Assembly: GCA_964457945.1 (NCBI GenBank)
Contig: CAYWFX010000008.1
Coordinates: 1 to 64,000, forward strand
DNA length: 64,000 nucleotides
Direction: 5' to 3'
Source: PHAA01 sp964457945
GTDB taxonomy: Bacteria; Bacillota; Syntrophomonadia; Syntrophomonadales; Syntrophomonadaceae
The notes below the pieces were generated by a model. The model had not been told where the DNA came from. It saw only the letters and a program-made list of their open reading frames with translations, and did no database searches. The position numbers and the translations under genes are program-made. Within the stretch, counting starts at the first letter, position 1; every line of letters starts with the position of its first letter. Shown one piece after another: positions 8,411-16,600 of the stretch.

Positions 8411-8899
8411 CTAGTCTGGTTTTATCTCTATGGTTATGCCATCGGCATTAGTGCCTTTCATAGAGATAATTGAAAGAATTATATTGTTCTTGTAAAACCT
8501 ATATTTCGAACTATCATCCCCGGTAAAACCGTTGGCATTGATTTTGGCATAGGCTTCTGGCAGCTCTGTTCCGGGCTTAATACCATATATTGTAGTATCC
8601 GCGTTCTTGGTAGTAACTCTCCTTACTGTGCCTTTATCAGATTTAAAGCCGATGTTTATTAGCTTATCTGCATACGCATATTCATAACCATATATGCACA
8701 TAGCTTTTTCACCCTGTGAACCCGCTGACTCATGTACCTTAGCTTCAGCCATGTCAAGCTTGATTCCCAGTACATTTATATTGGGGTTTACTTCCTTCTC
8801 GATGAAGGAAGAGGCCGAACTCCCACAGCCTGCCAAACAGGTGGCCATTATGAGTGCAAGCACTGCCCATACGGATAATCGGATCGTTTTATTTTTCAA
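8411..8899 (-). CDS. Lipoprotein of unknown function
   Basis: 162 residues beginning with a lipoprotein signal (lipobox LAGC at about residues 21-24), then a Ser-rich linker and a mixed alpha/beta domain. I recognise no family; the repeated pattern of ligand-free beta hairpins (IKLDMAEAKV..., IKPGTELPEAYAKI) resembles small extracytoplasmic sensor or assembly domains. The start overlaps the end of the upstream rhodanese lipoprotein gene by 11 bases, so the two are cotranscribed and probably act together outside the membrane. Confidence 0.75.
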   Translation of the reverse strand: MKNKTIRLSVWAVLALIMATCLAGCGSSASSFIEKEVNPNINVLGIKLDMAEAKVHESAGSQGEKAMCIYGYEYAYADKLINIGFKSDKGTVRRVTTKNADTTIYGIKPGTELPEAYAKINANGFTGDDSSKYRFYKNNIILSIISMKGTNADGITIEIKPD

Positions 8900-9431
8900 C
8901 GTTATACTTGGCCTCCTGCCAGGCTACTATTCCGCCAGGAACTCTATATACATTGGTAAAACCCTGCTCCAAAGCAATAACAGCTCCCAGGTCGCTTCTG
9001 GCACAACCCACGAATCCGCAGTATACAACTATAGTCTTGCTCTTATCCGCTCCCAGGAGTTTTATGAAAGCGGCCTTTTGCTCGTCTGTAGCATCTTTCA
9101 TCACTGTCTTAGGAAGCTCGGCATTAACTGCGCCAGGTATGCGACCTTTGGCAAAAGAATCTGCGGGCATGGTATCAATAATAATCATATCTTTCTTTTG
9201 ACCTATCCAGGTGTTGAGTTCTTCAGTGGAAAGGAGCTTATATTTGCCTGCGTTGGCATCTTTGATGAACTTCATGGTAGCCTTTTCGATGGCAACCTCG
9301 CTGCCGTCTGGAGCTGTACCTACCTTGGTGATAGCCGGAGCTGCACCATCTTTGCTGGTAGTCCCGCATCCTGCTAAAGCAGAAATTGAAAACACCAGCA
9401 CCATCATTAGAATAAGGATTTTCTTTTTCAA
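8889..9431 (-). CDS. Rhodanese-domain lipoprotein
   Basis: 180 residues. A lipoprotein signal ends at lipobox LAGC (about residue 21). A rhodanese (sulfurtransferase) domain occupies about residues 60-175, with the active-site loop VVYCGFVGCARS; the first Cys is in the usual catalytic position. It would bind or transfer sulfane sulfur outside the membrane. GGAGG precedes the ATG. First gene of a two-gene unit, divergent from the double-cubane protein gene. Confidence 0.88.
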   Translation of the reverse strand: MKKKILILMMVLVFSISALAGCGTTSKDGAAPAITKVGTAPDGSEVAIEKATMKFIKDANAGKYKLLSTEELNTWIGQKKDMIIIDTMPADSFAKGRIPGAVNAELPKTVMKDATDEQKAAFIKLLGADKSKTIVVYCGFVGCARSDLGAVIALEQGFTNVYRVPGGIVAWQEAKYNVEK

Positions 9432-9514
9432 AATTACAACCTCCTTTAAATTTTTATTTCATCTATAGATTATTCTGACTAAATATTTATAATCCTGCAT
9501 AAAAACTATGAAAA

Positions 9515-9595
9515 TTAGTTATATATGACTGAATTTGTATAACTAACGGTTATTTTTAATATAAAACAAATTGTGATAGATTATATTTATCACAA
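9515..9595. promoter_or_regulatory. Two dyad elements upstream of the double-cubane protein gene
   Basis: TTAGTTATA (9515-9523) is repeated inverted as TATAACTAA (9538-9546), and TTGTGATA (9571-9578) as TATCACAA (9588-9595). Both are perfect. The second lies immediately before the ribosome binding site, so it may act as a leader hairpin or a repressor site; the first is in promoter position. The cognate regulator is unknown. Confidence 0.55.
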
Positions 9596-9614
9596 GGAAG
9601 GGGAGGAGAAATTA

Positions 9615-10751
9615 ATGCTGAAAGAGCTTATTCAGGAATTTGCCAGTGTAAGAGAGATTAATCTGATGAGAATAAAAGAAGCGAAAGATAATGGCCGTAA
9701 AGTGGTGGGAATTTATTGCACCTATTGTCCTCAGGAATTAATATTAGCGGCCGGGGCCATACCGGTAGGGCTATGCGGGACCAGTGAGGCCCCGATTGCC
9801 GCCGCCGAAGAGACTTTGCCACGTAACCTTTGCCCACTTATTAAATCTTCTTATGGCTTTGCGGTTACGGACACCTGCCCTTTTTTCCATTTTTCCGACC
9901 TGGTAATTGGAGAAACCACCTGCGATGGAAAAAAGAAAATGTTCGAAATTATGCAGGATATTAAACCAGTACATGTGATGCAGTTACCCCACTTGAATAA
10001 TACTCAAGCATCTTTTGATTTATGGGTTGATGAACTAAGACGTTTGAAGCTGCGGTTGGAAGAGGAATTGAACGTCCAGATCACTGATGAAGAAATATGG
10101 CAAGCCGTGGATGTTATTAATCGGGAAAAGAAGGCTTTGAAGGCTATTTTTGATCTAAACCGTGCAGATCCTCCTCCAATTAGCGGAATTGAACTCCTAA
10201 CTGTTGCCTGGTCGCGTAGTTTTAGCAGTAATAAGGGGGAAATGATTGATAATTTAAATGGGCTGATTAAAGAGGTTGGTCTCCAGGAAAAGAGTCTATC
10301 TGCTCCTGCTCCCAGGGTGCTTTTGACCGGATGTCCGGTGGGTCTGGGAAGTGAAAAGGTAATACGCATTACGGAAGAACTGGGTGCTCATGTCGTAGCG
10401 ATGGAAAACTGTTCCGGTTATAAGACCCTGGCTTTGCAAACAGACACTTCCGGGGATGATCCCATAGTAGCCCTGGCTGAAAAATATCTGGCTATTCCCT
10501 GTTCCTGTATGAGCCCCAATCCCTACCGTCTGGAGCTCTTAAATAGTATGATTGACGATTTTCGAGTGGATGCAGTAATTGATCTTACCTGGCAGGCTTG
10601 CCATACCTATAATATTGAAGCGTATGAAGTGGGTAAGGTGGTCAAGCAAAAAGGACTCCCCTATCTGCACCTTGAAAGTGATTATTCTACATCTGATTTG
10701 GAAAGCTTAAAAGTACGCATTGAGGCTATGTTGGAGATGGTAGAAAAATGA
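9615..10751 (+). CDS. Double-cubane-cluster protein (2-hydroxyacyl-CoA dehydratase D-component family), copy 1
   Basis: 378 residues from the ATG at 9615, which follows GGGGAGGAG. Family COG1775 (HgdB/BcrC-like). Cys-rich N-terminal half: YCTYCPQELILAAGAIPVGL, NLCPLIKSSYGFAVTDTCP, GETTCDGKKKMFE; later NCSGYKT, PCSCMSPNP and the C-terminal LTWQACHTYN. This single-subunit type paired with one activator corresponds to the double-cubane [Fe8S9] protein known from Carboxydothermus, which does ATP-driven low-potential reduction of small molecules such as acetylene; the physiological substrate is not established. It overlaps the activator gene (ATGA). A closely similar second copy lies at 25059. Confidence 0.85.
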   Translation: MLKELIQEFASVREINLMRIKEAKDNGRKVVGIYCTYCPQELILAAGAIPVGLCGTSEAPIAAAEETLPRNLCPLIKSSYGFAVTDTCPFFHFSDLVIGETTCDGKKKMFEIMQDIKPVHVMQLPHLNNTQASFDLWVDELRRLKLRLEEELNVQITDEEIWQAVDVINREKKALKAIFDLNRADPPPISGIELLTVAWSRSFSSNKGEMIDNLNGLIKEVGLQEKSLSAPAPRVLLTGCPVGLGSEKVIRITEELGAHVVAMENCSGYKTLALQTDTSGDDPIVALAEKYLAIPCSCMSPNPYRLELLNSMIDDFRVDAVIDLTWQACHTYNIEAYEVGKVVKQKGLPYLHLESDYSTSDLESLKVRIEAMLEMVEK

Positions 10752-11509
10752 TCGGTATTGGCATAGACATAGGTTCTGTTGCCACCAAAGGTATCATTAT
10801 TAACGGCGATAAGCAGTGCCGGGCTATGGTTCCCACCGGATGGAGCCCCAGGGATGCCGGACAGGCAATTATAGAGCAGCTTTTGAATTTGTCGGGGATA
10901 GACCGCCAGGAAGTGGAGCAGATATTTGTTACCGGCTATGGCCGGGTAGCGTTTGAACAGGCTGATAAAACGATCACCGAGATTAAATGCCATGCTCGGG
11001 GGATTGCGGAGCTTTATCCAGAAGTTCGAACCATCATCGATATAGGGGGACAGGATAGTAAGGTTATTAGGGTTGGTGAAGATGGACGGGTTCTGGATTT
11101 TGCCATGAATGATAAATGTGCTGCTGGAACCGGGCGTTTCTTACAGGTAATGGCTACTGCTTTGGGTCTGGATGTAAGTGAGTTAGGACAATCAGAAGAA
11201 CCTGCTCGGACTCTCTCTATCAGCAGTATGTGTACCGTTTTTGCAGAATCAGAAATTATTGGCCTCTTGGCTCGGGGAAATCCCAAAGGCGGAATCATTG
11301 CTGGACTGCACCAGTCGGTAGGCAAAAGGGTAGCAGCCATGGCTCGCCGTATGGGCCTAAAAGAGCAAGTAGCTTTTACCGGCGGGGTGGCCATTAACCT
11401 AGGTGTTAAGCGGGCCTTGGAAGAAGAAATTGGCTGCCCGGTAATTGTGTCCGAAGCCTGTCAGTATACGGGCGCGCTGGGAGCGGCGCTATTGGCCTGC
11501 CAAGCTTAA
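10748..11509 (+). CDS. ATP-dependent activator/reductase of the double-cubane protein (ASKHA, HgdC-like)
   Basis: 253 residues, normal for HgdC/DCCP-reductase proteins. ASKHA ATPase motifs: GIDIGSVATKGIII at the N-terminus, DIGGQDSKVI, and TGGVAINLGV. The two Cys that bridge the homodimer's [4Fe-4S] cluster are in NDKCAAGTG and SMCTVFAESE. ATP hydrolysis drives one-electron injection into the partner. It starts inside the stop of the double-cubane gene, so the two are translationally coupled. A terminator follows. Confidence 0.92.
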   Translation: MIGIGIDIGSVATKGIIINGDKQCRAMVPTGWSPRDAGQAIIEQLLNLSGIDRQEVEQIFVTGYGRVAFEQADKTITEIKCHARGIAELYPEVRTIIDIGGQDSKVIRVGEDGRVLDFAMNDKCAAGTGRFLQVMATALGLDVSELGQSEEPARTLSISSMCTVFAESEIIGLLARGNPKGGIIAGLHQSVGKRVAAMARRMGLKEQVAFTGGVAINLGVKRALEEEIGCPVIVSEACQYTGALGAALLACQA

Positions 11510-11549
11510 GGGTTAATGAAATTTATCCGCCTGCTTCTAAAAATTCCAT

Positions 11550-11581
11550 CCATCCCCTAGAAGCAAGGGGCTGGTTTTTTT
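11550..11581 (+). terminator. Terminator of the double-cubane operon
   Basis: CCATCCCCT (11550-11558) pairs with AGGGGCTGG (11566-11574) with one mismatch, followed by seven T. Confidence 0.85.
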
Positions 11582-11662
11582 GCTTCCTGATAAAACTCTT
11601 TCTAAGCTCGTGCATGAAATTTGTGGAAAGAGTGAAATACTAAAACAACGTTGCAATAGGGG

Positions 11663-11875
11663 GTGAAAGATATACACGCAGGAGTGCGCAACCAATTAAC
11701 TGGTACAGTAATGGCAATAAAGCAGGGTGATGTGATGTCTGAGGTTATTACCCGAGTGGGAGACAATGAAATTACTTCGGTAATGACCACCGATTCTCTC
11801 CGGGAGGCTGGATTTCAGCAAGGAGATACTGTAATGGCATTAATTAAGGCGGTCAATGTGGTCATGGTAAAGTAA
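11663..11875 (+). CDS. Molbindin (stand-alone molybdate-binding MOP/TOBE domain)
   Basis: 70 residues, the size of Mop/molbindin proteins, with the characteristic RNQLTGTVMAIKQGDVMSEV and the end GDTVMALIKAVNVVMV. These oligomerise to store or sense molybdate or tungstate in the cytoplasm. The start is GTG at 11663 with AGGGG just upstream; a later GTG at 11684 is possible. Notably, the modC product in this window lacks just this domain. Transcribed alone between two hairpins. Confidence 0.88.
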   Translation: MKDIHAGVRNQLTGTVMAIKQGDVMSEVITRVGDNEITSVMTTDSLREAGFQQGDTVMALIKAVNVVMVK

Positions 11876-11938
11876 GATAGCAAGAGAAATGATCTCCGGT
11901 ATTATGAAGTGAACCCGAGAAAAAGAACAGTCAATTAA

Positions 11939-11980
11939 AATCCCCCTATGGTAGAACTAAAAACTATTATAGGGGGGATT
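11939..11980. terminator. Terminator between molbindin and pyruvate formate-lyase activase
   Basis: AATCCCCCTAT (11939-11949) pairs with ATAGGGGGGATT (11969-11980), one bulged G. It lies between convergent genes and could stop transcription from both sides. Confidence 0.75.
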
Positions 11981-12726
11981 TATATATGGATAAATACTAG
12001 CTTCTTAGTTCTGCTCTCCACGAGGTATTTTATTTCCTGCATTCTCTCATGGATTGGAGGCTCGGTATTATCGAGTTCATATTTCAGTCCCAGTAGTTTC
12101 CATTTGTGACTGCCCAAAGAATGGTAGGGCAAGAGATCAACTCGGCTAACTTTGTCCAGGCCAGATATGAAATCAGCCATAGCCAACAGATCGTCTTTCG
12201 CATCGGTGAAACCAGGAACCACCACATATCTTATCCAAATTTCCACATGCTTGTCATTTATCAGTTCGAGATTTTCAATATTGTGCTTATTGATGGCGCC
12301 GGTAAGGTTCAGGCTTTTTTCATTGTTAATATGTTTAATGTCGGCCAAAAACAGCTTGGTAAAGGGGAGCAGGTCTAAAACCGTTTCCGCAGCCACATAT
12401 AGGGAAGTATCAATTGCGGTGTGAATATCATATTCCTGACATCTTATAAAAACTTCTTTCAAAAATTCGGCTTGTAAAAGCGGTTCGCCCCCGGAAAAGG
12501 TTACGCCTCCACCCGAGGCTTGGAAATAAGGGAGACCGCGCAAAATGACTTGCATGATTTCTTCTGCAGAGTATTCCCGAGCTGTAGTTACAACTGGGTT
12601 CCAGGTGTCAGGATTTTGGCAATACTTGCAGCGTAAATGACAGCCTTGCATGAACACAACCGTTCTTATGCCTGGGCCATCCAAGGTGCTAAAGGTATCA
12701 ATTGAATGTACTTTTCCGCTGGGCAT
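11980..12726 (-). CDS. pflA: Pyruvate formate-lyase activating enzyme (radical SAM)
   Basis: 248 residues from the ATG at 12726 with AGGAGG 7 nt upstream. The radical SAM cluster motif is GCHLRCKYCQNPDTW (CxxxCxxC) near residue 30, followed by SGGEPLLQ. It uses SAM to put the glycyl radical on pyruvate formate-lyase. Length and N-terminal motif IDTFSTLDGPGIRTV are those of PflA and not of the longer enzymes with extra ferredoxin domains. Its likely target, at 33293, is 20 kb away. Confidence 0.93.
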   Translation of the reverse strand: MPSGKVHSIDTFSTLDGPGIRTVVFMQGCHLRCKYCQNPDTWNPVVTTAREYSAEEIMQVILRGLPYFQASGGGVTFSGGEPLLQAEFLKEVFIRCQEYDIHTAIDTSLYVAAETVLDLLPFTKLFLADIKHINNEKSLNLTGAINKHNIENLELINDKHVEIWIRYVVVPGFTDAKDDLLAMADFISGLDKVSRVDLLPYHSLGSHKWKLLGLKYELDNTEPPIHERMQEIKYLVESRTKKLVFIHI

Positions 12727-12886
12727 TAGCAAACCTCCTAAGTGATAAGGGGTTATTTTTTATATTGATGTCTTTATGACATAAATGTGTTTCAATCTAA
12801 TAGCTGTCCTTTTATTATTATCTATAAAGCCTACTAATTATTATTGCCATCTGTTAATTTAATAATTGGAGATCATATAAAAAATA

Positions 12887-12930
12887 CAGAAGGCCATAAT
12901 AGCTGCCCAATCAGCTATTATGGCCTTCTG
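12887..12930 (-). terminator. Strong terminator of the Sao operon
   Basis: A perfect 19-bp inverted repeat, CAGAAGGCCATAATAGCTG (12887-12905) and its complement (12912-12930), with a 6-nt loop. On the minus strand it is followed by TATTTTTTA, and it lies 14 nt after the stop of the last gene of the cluster. Confidence 0.92.
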
Positions 12931-12944
12931 GTATTGGCTTGATA

Positions 12945-13763
12945 TTATTGTGCGTATTTCCAGGAAGCTAGCGCTTTGTTTAAACGTTGAAGTAAACGAT
13001 CCAGACAATAACCTACCATAGCCGCCATAAACATCAGGGCTATGATTTCATCAGTATGCATTAATGCTCCTGCTTTAACCATGGAATGACCAAACCCCGA
13101 AGTGGTAGCAATAAATTCAGCACAAATAACCGACATCCATCCTGAGCTAAGTGCTATACGCATACCAGTGAGTATATCTGGCAGCGAGCCCGGAAATATT
13201 ACGTGGGCCAAGATACTCCATGTACCTGCTCCCATACTGCGGGCAGCGTTATAATAGTCTTTGGAAATGCCCTGTACTCCAGCTATGGTATTTATTATGA
13301 TCGGGAATATTCCGGAAAATGCAATCAGAAATAAAGTCGGTCCATCACCTAAGCCAAACCAGGTAATAGTTAAGGGAACCCAGGACATTATGGGTATTTG
13401 TCTCAGGGAGCTAACTACTGGATCTAAAAGACGCATGCAAACTTTAGAATATCCCATTAGATATCCCAGCGGTACTGCAATCAATGTCGCATAAGAAAAT
13501 CCAATAACCACTCTGCGCATAGTAATAGCTAGGTTAGTAATTATTTCTGGGTCGGTAAGTGATCTAATTAAAGCCTGGGTGGCTATAATGGGATAAGGAA
13601 GCAGCAGGGCACTGTTGACATATAGGGCTGCTAATTGCCAAATCACACCAAATATGAGCGCCGTGACCACCCAGTATAAACGGGGTATCTTTTGAATTAG
13701 ATCACGGGCTTGTCCGTTGTGGTTATTGTTATTAATAGTTATTGAATTTAAATTGTTTTCCAT
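12945..13763 (-). CDS. saoP: ABC transporter permease of the Sao cluster, cysteine form
   Basis: 272 residues with six hydrophobic segments, SsuC/TauC type. The ATPase-coupling loop YYNAARSMGAGTWSILAHVIFPGSLPD is clear. Cys214 (codon at 13122-13124, TGT) sits in WMSVICAEFIATTSGFGHSM; the neighbouring paralogue has UGA at the same codon number. GAGGAGACA lies ahead of the ATG. It probably pairs with the second permease and the ATPase at 18855. The substrate is not known; the gene context suggests an organometallic or thiophilic compound. The name SaoP is recalled from the NCBI Sao family set and was not verified. Confidence 0.82.
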   Translation of the reverse strand: MENNLNSITINNNNHNGQARDLIQKIPRLYWVVTALIFGVIWQLAALYVNSALLLPYPIIATQALIRSLTDPEIITNLAITMRRVVIGFSYATLIAVPLGYLMGYSKVCMRLLDPVVSSLRQIPIMSWVPLTITWFGLGDGPTLFLIAFSGIFPIIINTIAGVQGISKDYYNAARSMGAGTWSILAHVIFPGSLPDILTGMRIALSSGWMSVICAEFIATTSGFGHSMVKAGALMHTDEIIALMFMAAMVGYCLDRLLQRLNKALASWKYAQ

Positions 13764-13879
13764 TTATTTGTCTCCTCGTCGGTACATGTCCAACCTGAAT
13801 ATTATTAAATGTCTTGGGGTGCTTTTCTTCATTACAAGATGCCTAAGCCCTAATATAGGCTTATTCTCTAATACGCGTC

Positions 13880-14698
13880 TTATTGCTCAAATTTCCAGGA
13901 GGCTACTGCTTTGTTTAAATGGAGAAGTAAACGGTCAAGAAAATAACCTACCATCGCTGCCACACACATCAGGGCTATAAGGGTATCCGTTTCCATTAAG
14001 TCTTGGGCTGCCATCATAGAGTAACCGAACCCGGCACTCGTCGCTATGAACTCCGCTCAGATAACTGACATCCACCCTGAGCTAAGTGCTATGCGCATAC
14101 CGGTAAGTATGGCCGGCAGCGAACCCGGAAATATGATGTGGATCAGGATGCTCCCCCGACCTGCGCCCATACTGCGCGCAGCGTTGTAATAGTCTTGGGA
14201 AATATTCTGAACGCCAGCAATGGTATTAAGCACCATAGGGAAAGCCCCGGAAAATGCAATAATAAATATGGTCGGTCCATCACCCAGCCCGAACCATATT
14301 ATCGTTAATGGTACCCAGGCCATTATAGGTATTTGCCGCATGGAGCTAACTAACGGATCCAGGAGATTAAGGGCCGTTTTCGAATATCCCATTAAATATC
14401 CCAAAGGTACGCCAATCAGTACCGCATAGGAAAATCCGGTAAGCACTCTGCGCATGGTAATAGCCATATTAGTAAGCATTTCCATGCTAGTAAGGGATCT
14501 AATTAGTGCCTGCATGGCGGCAATGGGGTAAGGGAGCAGGAGTTTACTGTCGGTAAAATAGGCGGCTGTTTGCCATATTCCGCCAAATATGAGTACTGTG
14601 GCCACCCAGTATAAAGGGGGTATCTTTTCCACGCGATCTTTGGTTAGTCCAAAACGGGCATTGTCAGCGACAGATATCGTATATTCATCTTTTCCCAT
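13880..14698 (-). CDS. saoP: ABC transporter permease of the Sao cluster, probable selenoprotein (UGA at codon 214)
   Basis: Read through one in-frame TGA (14057-14059) the gene encodes 272 residues, the same length as the adjacent paralogue, and ends in TAA at 13880. Without read-through it stops at residue 213, in the middle of a membrane segment. The residues around the UGA are WMSVI-U-AEFIATSAGFGYSM, against WMSVICAEFIATTSGFGHSM in the paralogue, so UGA replaces Cys. The remaining 58 codons stay well conserved, including the final NKAVASWKFEQ. AGGAGG precedes the ATG. Selenocysteine is favoured; a recent nonsense mutation or a base error remains possible. Confidence 0.78.
14019..14039 (-). 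other. Candidate selenocysteine insertion hairpin in the permease gene
   Basis: Beginning 18 nt after the UGA, GAGT and ACTC enclose CCG-GGTT-CGG. The small apical loop carries GGU, as in the known bacterial SECIS of formate dehydrogenase. The stem is short and interrupted, so support is moderate. Confidence 0.4.
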
Positions 14699-15462
14699 TC
14701 TTTTGCCTCCTTTCCATCACAGGGATAACCTGCGTATTTTTCAATGACTTTTTGGAGATTGTCTGCATTATTCAATTCTTCCACCGTTTGATTGTAGAGC
14801 TTAATAAATTCATGAAAGCGAGCGTCTGATATAAACTCTTTACGAGCCACGAGGACATAGGTAACTGTATCGGTATTATGGCTAAGACTCTGTTTCTGTC
14901 CTTCGAGGCGCAGCGCCTTGCTTGCATCGAGCACTACGCCATCAACCCGCTTATCCGTAAAGGCATAGGGCAGGGCACTTTCCAGCATAGGATGCACTGG
15001 TATGTCCGGACCGAGCATTTTTTGGACCAGGGTCTCCTGATACCAGCGGTTTTGGGTTATGCCAATTTTCTTAATACTGCCCGTCGGTCTGAGTACCAAG
15101 ATATCTGAATTCACCATAAATGGTCCAATTATACTGTAACGGCTATCTATTTCCAGCAAGCGGTCGGCTGCATCCGGGCATAGCAAGGCCATGTCCAGAT
15201 TATCTGTACTCAAGGCCCATTCGGAGGTAGCAGTACAGCAATTTTTCAGGGGATATACCCCCAGCATGTCGTTTAGCTTAATGTTTGTTTCCGGTTTTTC
15301 CATAAGGAAACGGAAAGCATAACTGGCAGAATCGTCCGACACCCCGATATTGATCTTATTGGGCAGCTTCTCCCCCGGAAAAAAGAGAACCGCGAGACCG
15401 AGCAGTATTATAAATCCGGTCCCGGCAATCCAGTCCTTTTTTCTGGCAATCTTCGCTATCAT
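14644..15462 (-). CDS. saoB: Membrane-anchored substrate-binding-like protein of the Sao cluster
   Basis: 272 residues. One N-terminal membrane anchor (WIAGTGFIILLGLAVLFF) is followed by a periplasmic-binding-type domain. A vicinal Cys pair (NCCTATSEWALSTDNLDMALLCPDAAD, about residues 74-97) suggests thiol-based binding of a soft metal or organometal. It overlaps the permease gene by 55 bases and the upstream binding-protein gene by one, so the order is tightly coupled. I assign SaoB from memory of the Sao binding-protein family; the larger binding protein next door is the alternative. Confidence 0.68.
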   Translation of the reverse strand: MIAKIARKKDWIAGTGFIILLGLAVLFFPGEKLPNKINIGVSDDSASYAFRFLMEKPETNIKLNDMLGVYPLKNCCTATSEWALSTDNLDMALLCPDAADRLLEIDSRYSIIGPFMVNSDILVLRPTGSIKKIGITQNRWYQETLVQKMLGPDIPVHPMLESALPYAFTDKRVDGVVLDASKALRLEGQKQSLSHNTDTVTYVLVARKEFISDARFHEFIKLYNQTVEELNNADNLQKVIEKYAGYPCDGKEAKEWEKMNIRYLSLTMPVLD

Positions 15463-16580
15463 TACTTGCTGGCGCTGTCAATCTCTAAAGCCTTTTTCTT
15501 CCAGTCTGCATAGCTCATACCCAGCGGGAACACAGGATCAACCTTGGTTTTAATAAATTCGTCAAAATTGTCTACCCCGGCTGAATCCAGAAGAGTGGTG
15601 TTTATAAAGGTTGGATCCCATTTATAATCCGCCCATTTTTTGATGCCCACATCTTTGAAATTTTGGAAGGTATCATCCACAGACTTGGGGTCCACTGCCC
15701 AAGACAGGGTGCGGCCTTCGAGAACCGTTTTCTTGTATATGGTCATGATGCCGACTTCTTCCGGCACATTGTAGTTAGCGGCAAAGATTTTACCGGCTTT
15801 TATGGGATTTGTGTAAATAAATTCTAAGGCCTGGGAATGGGCGAGCACCATTTTCTTAGCCAGTTCGGGGTGCTCTTGAGCAAAACCCTTGCGCATCATG
15901 AATCCGCAGCAATCACCCCAAGTTCCATTGGGAAGCTTGTCATCAGTCGCCAGAATATGACCTGTTCCTTCATACTCAGCCATAGATCCATAGGGGTCAC
16001 AAGTCGTATAAGCATCCAGCTGTCCGGTCTTTAGTGCCACATATTCATTTTTATCCGTCATAGTAAAGTTCTCATATTTCTTGAGATCAACAGGAATGCC
16101 GAGGCGACTGGACATACTAATCCAACCCGCAGAGGGTTCGGTTCCGAAAGATACCTTTTTGCCAATCAGGTCCTGGGCTGTCTTAATATTATTGGATGCC
16201 ACCAAATAGGAAGAACCTCCCAGGTGATTATTTGCGGCCATAAATACCTTGGGATCAATTTTGTAGGCCAAGTACGAACTAGTTGTACTAATGTAGGCAC
16301 AGTCCATTTTCCCAGCCGCCATGGCCTGAGCGACTTCGCCGCTGCCAGTAACCTGAACATTAACTCCCAGTTTAGCAAATATGCCGGTATCTTTAGCTAT
16401 AACTGCTGCGGTCATATGATCACAGTCCCTATAACCCAGTTGAACAACGTAGTCATCCTTCGGAGCTTCGCCTTGCTTCTGGGTACTGGCTTTCTTGGCT
16501 GACGAACAACCGCTGAGCAGTCCGATTAAAAAACACAAAAGCAGAAATATAACAATCCCTTTTCTTTTTCCTTTAATCAT
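15462..16580 (-). CDS. ABC transporter substrate-binding lipoprotein (NMT1/TauA type), Cys-rich
   Basis: 372 residues. The lipoprotein signal ends at lipobox LSGC. The fold is that of the taurine/nitrate/sulfonate binding proteins: VQLGYRDCDHMTAAVIAKDTGIFAKLGVNV, then GEVAQAMAAGKMDCAYIS. Unusual Cys occur at likely ligand-contact sites: RDCDH, MDCAY, YTTCDPYG and GDCCGFMMRKG. This is not normal for sulfonate-binding proteins and fits a thiophilic ligand. It sits between saoC and the membrane-anchored binding-like gene, all on the minus strand. Confidence 0.85.
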   Translation of the reverse strand: MIKGKRKGIVIFLLLCFLIGLLSGCSSAKKASTQKQGEAPKDDYVVQLGYRDCDHMTAAVIAKDTGIFAKLGVNVQVTGSGEVAQAMAAGKMDCAYISTTSSYLAYKIDPKVFMAANNHLGGSSYLVASNNIKTAQDLIGKKVSFGTEPSAGWISMSSRLGIPVDLKKYENFTMTDKNEYVALKTGQLDAYTTCDPYGSMAEYEGTGHILATDDKLPNGTWGDCCGFMMRKGFAQEHPELAKKMVLAHSQALEFIYTNPIKAGKIFAANYNVPEEVGIMTIYKKTVLEGRTLSWAVDPKSVDDTFQNFKDVGIKKWADYKWDPTFINTTLLDSAGVDNFDEFIKTKVDPVFPLGMSYADWKKKALEIDSASK

Positions 16581-16600
16581 AATAAAATTCCTCCTAAATA

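Noticed and set aside
14057..14059. The second permease as a simple pseudogene ended by a nonsense codon
   Set aside because: The UGA stands at a Cys codon of the paralogue, the remaining 58 codons are intact to the same length, and a second Cys-to-UGA case lies in the same cluster. It stays possible, but is not the best reading.
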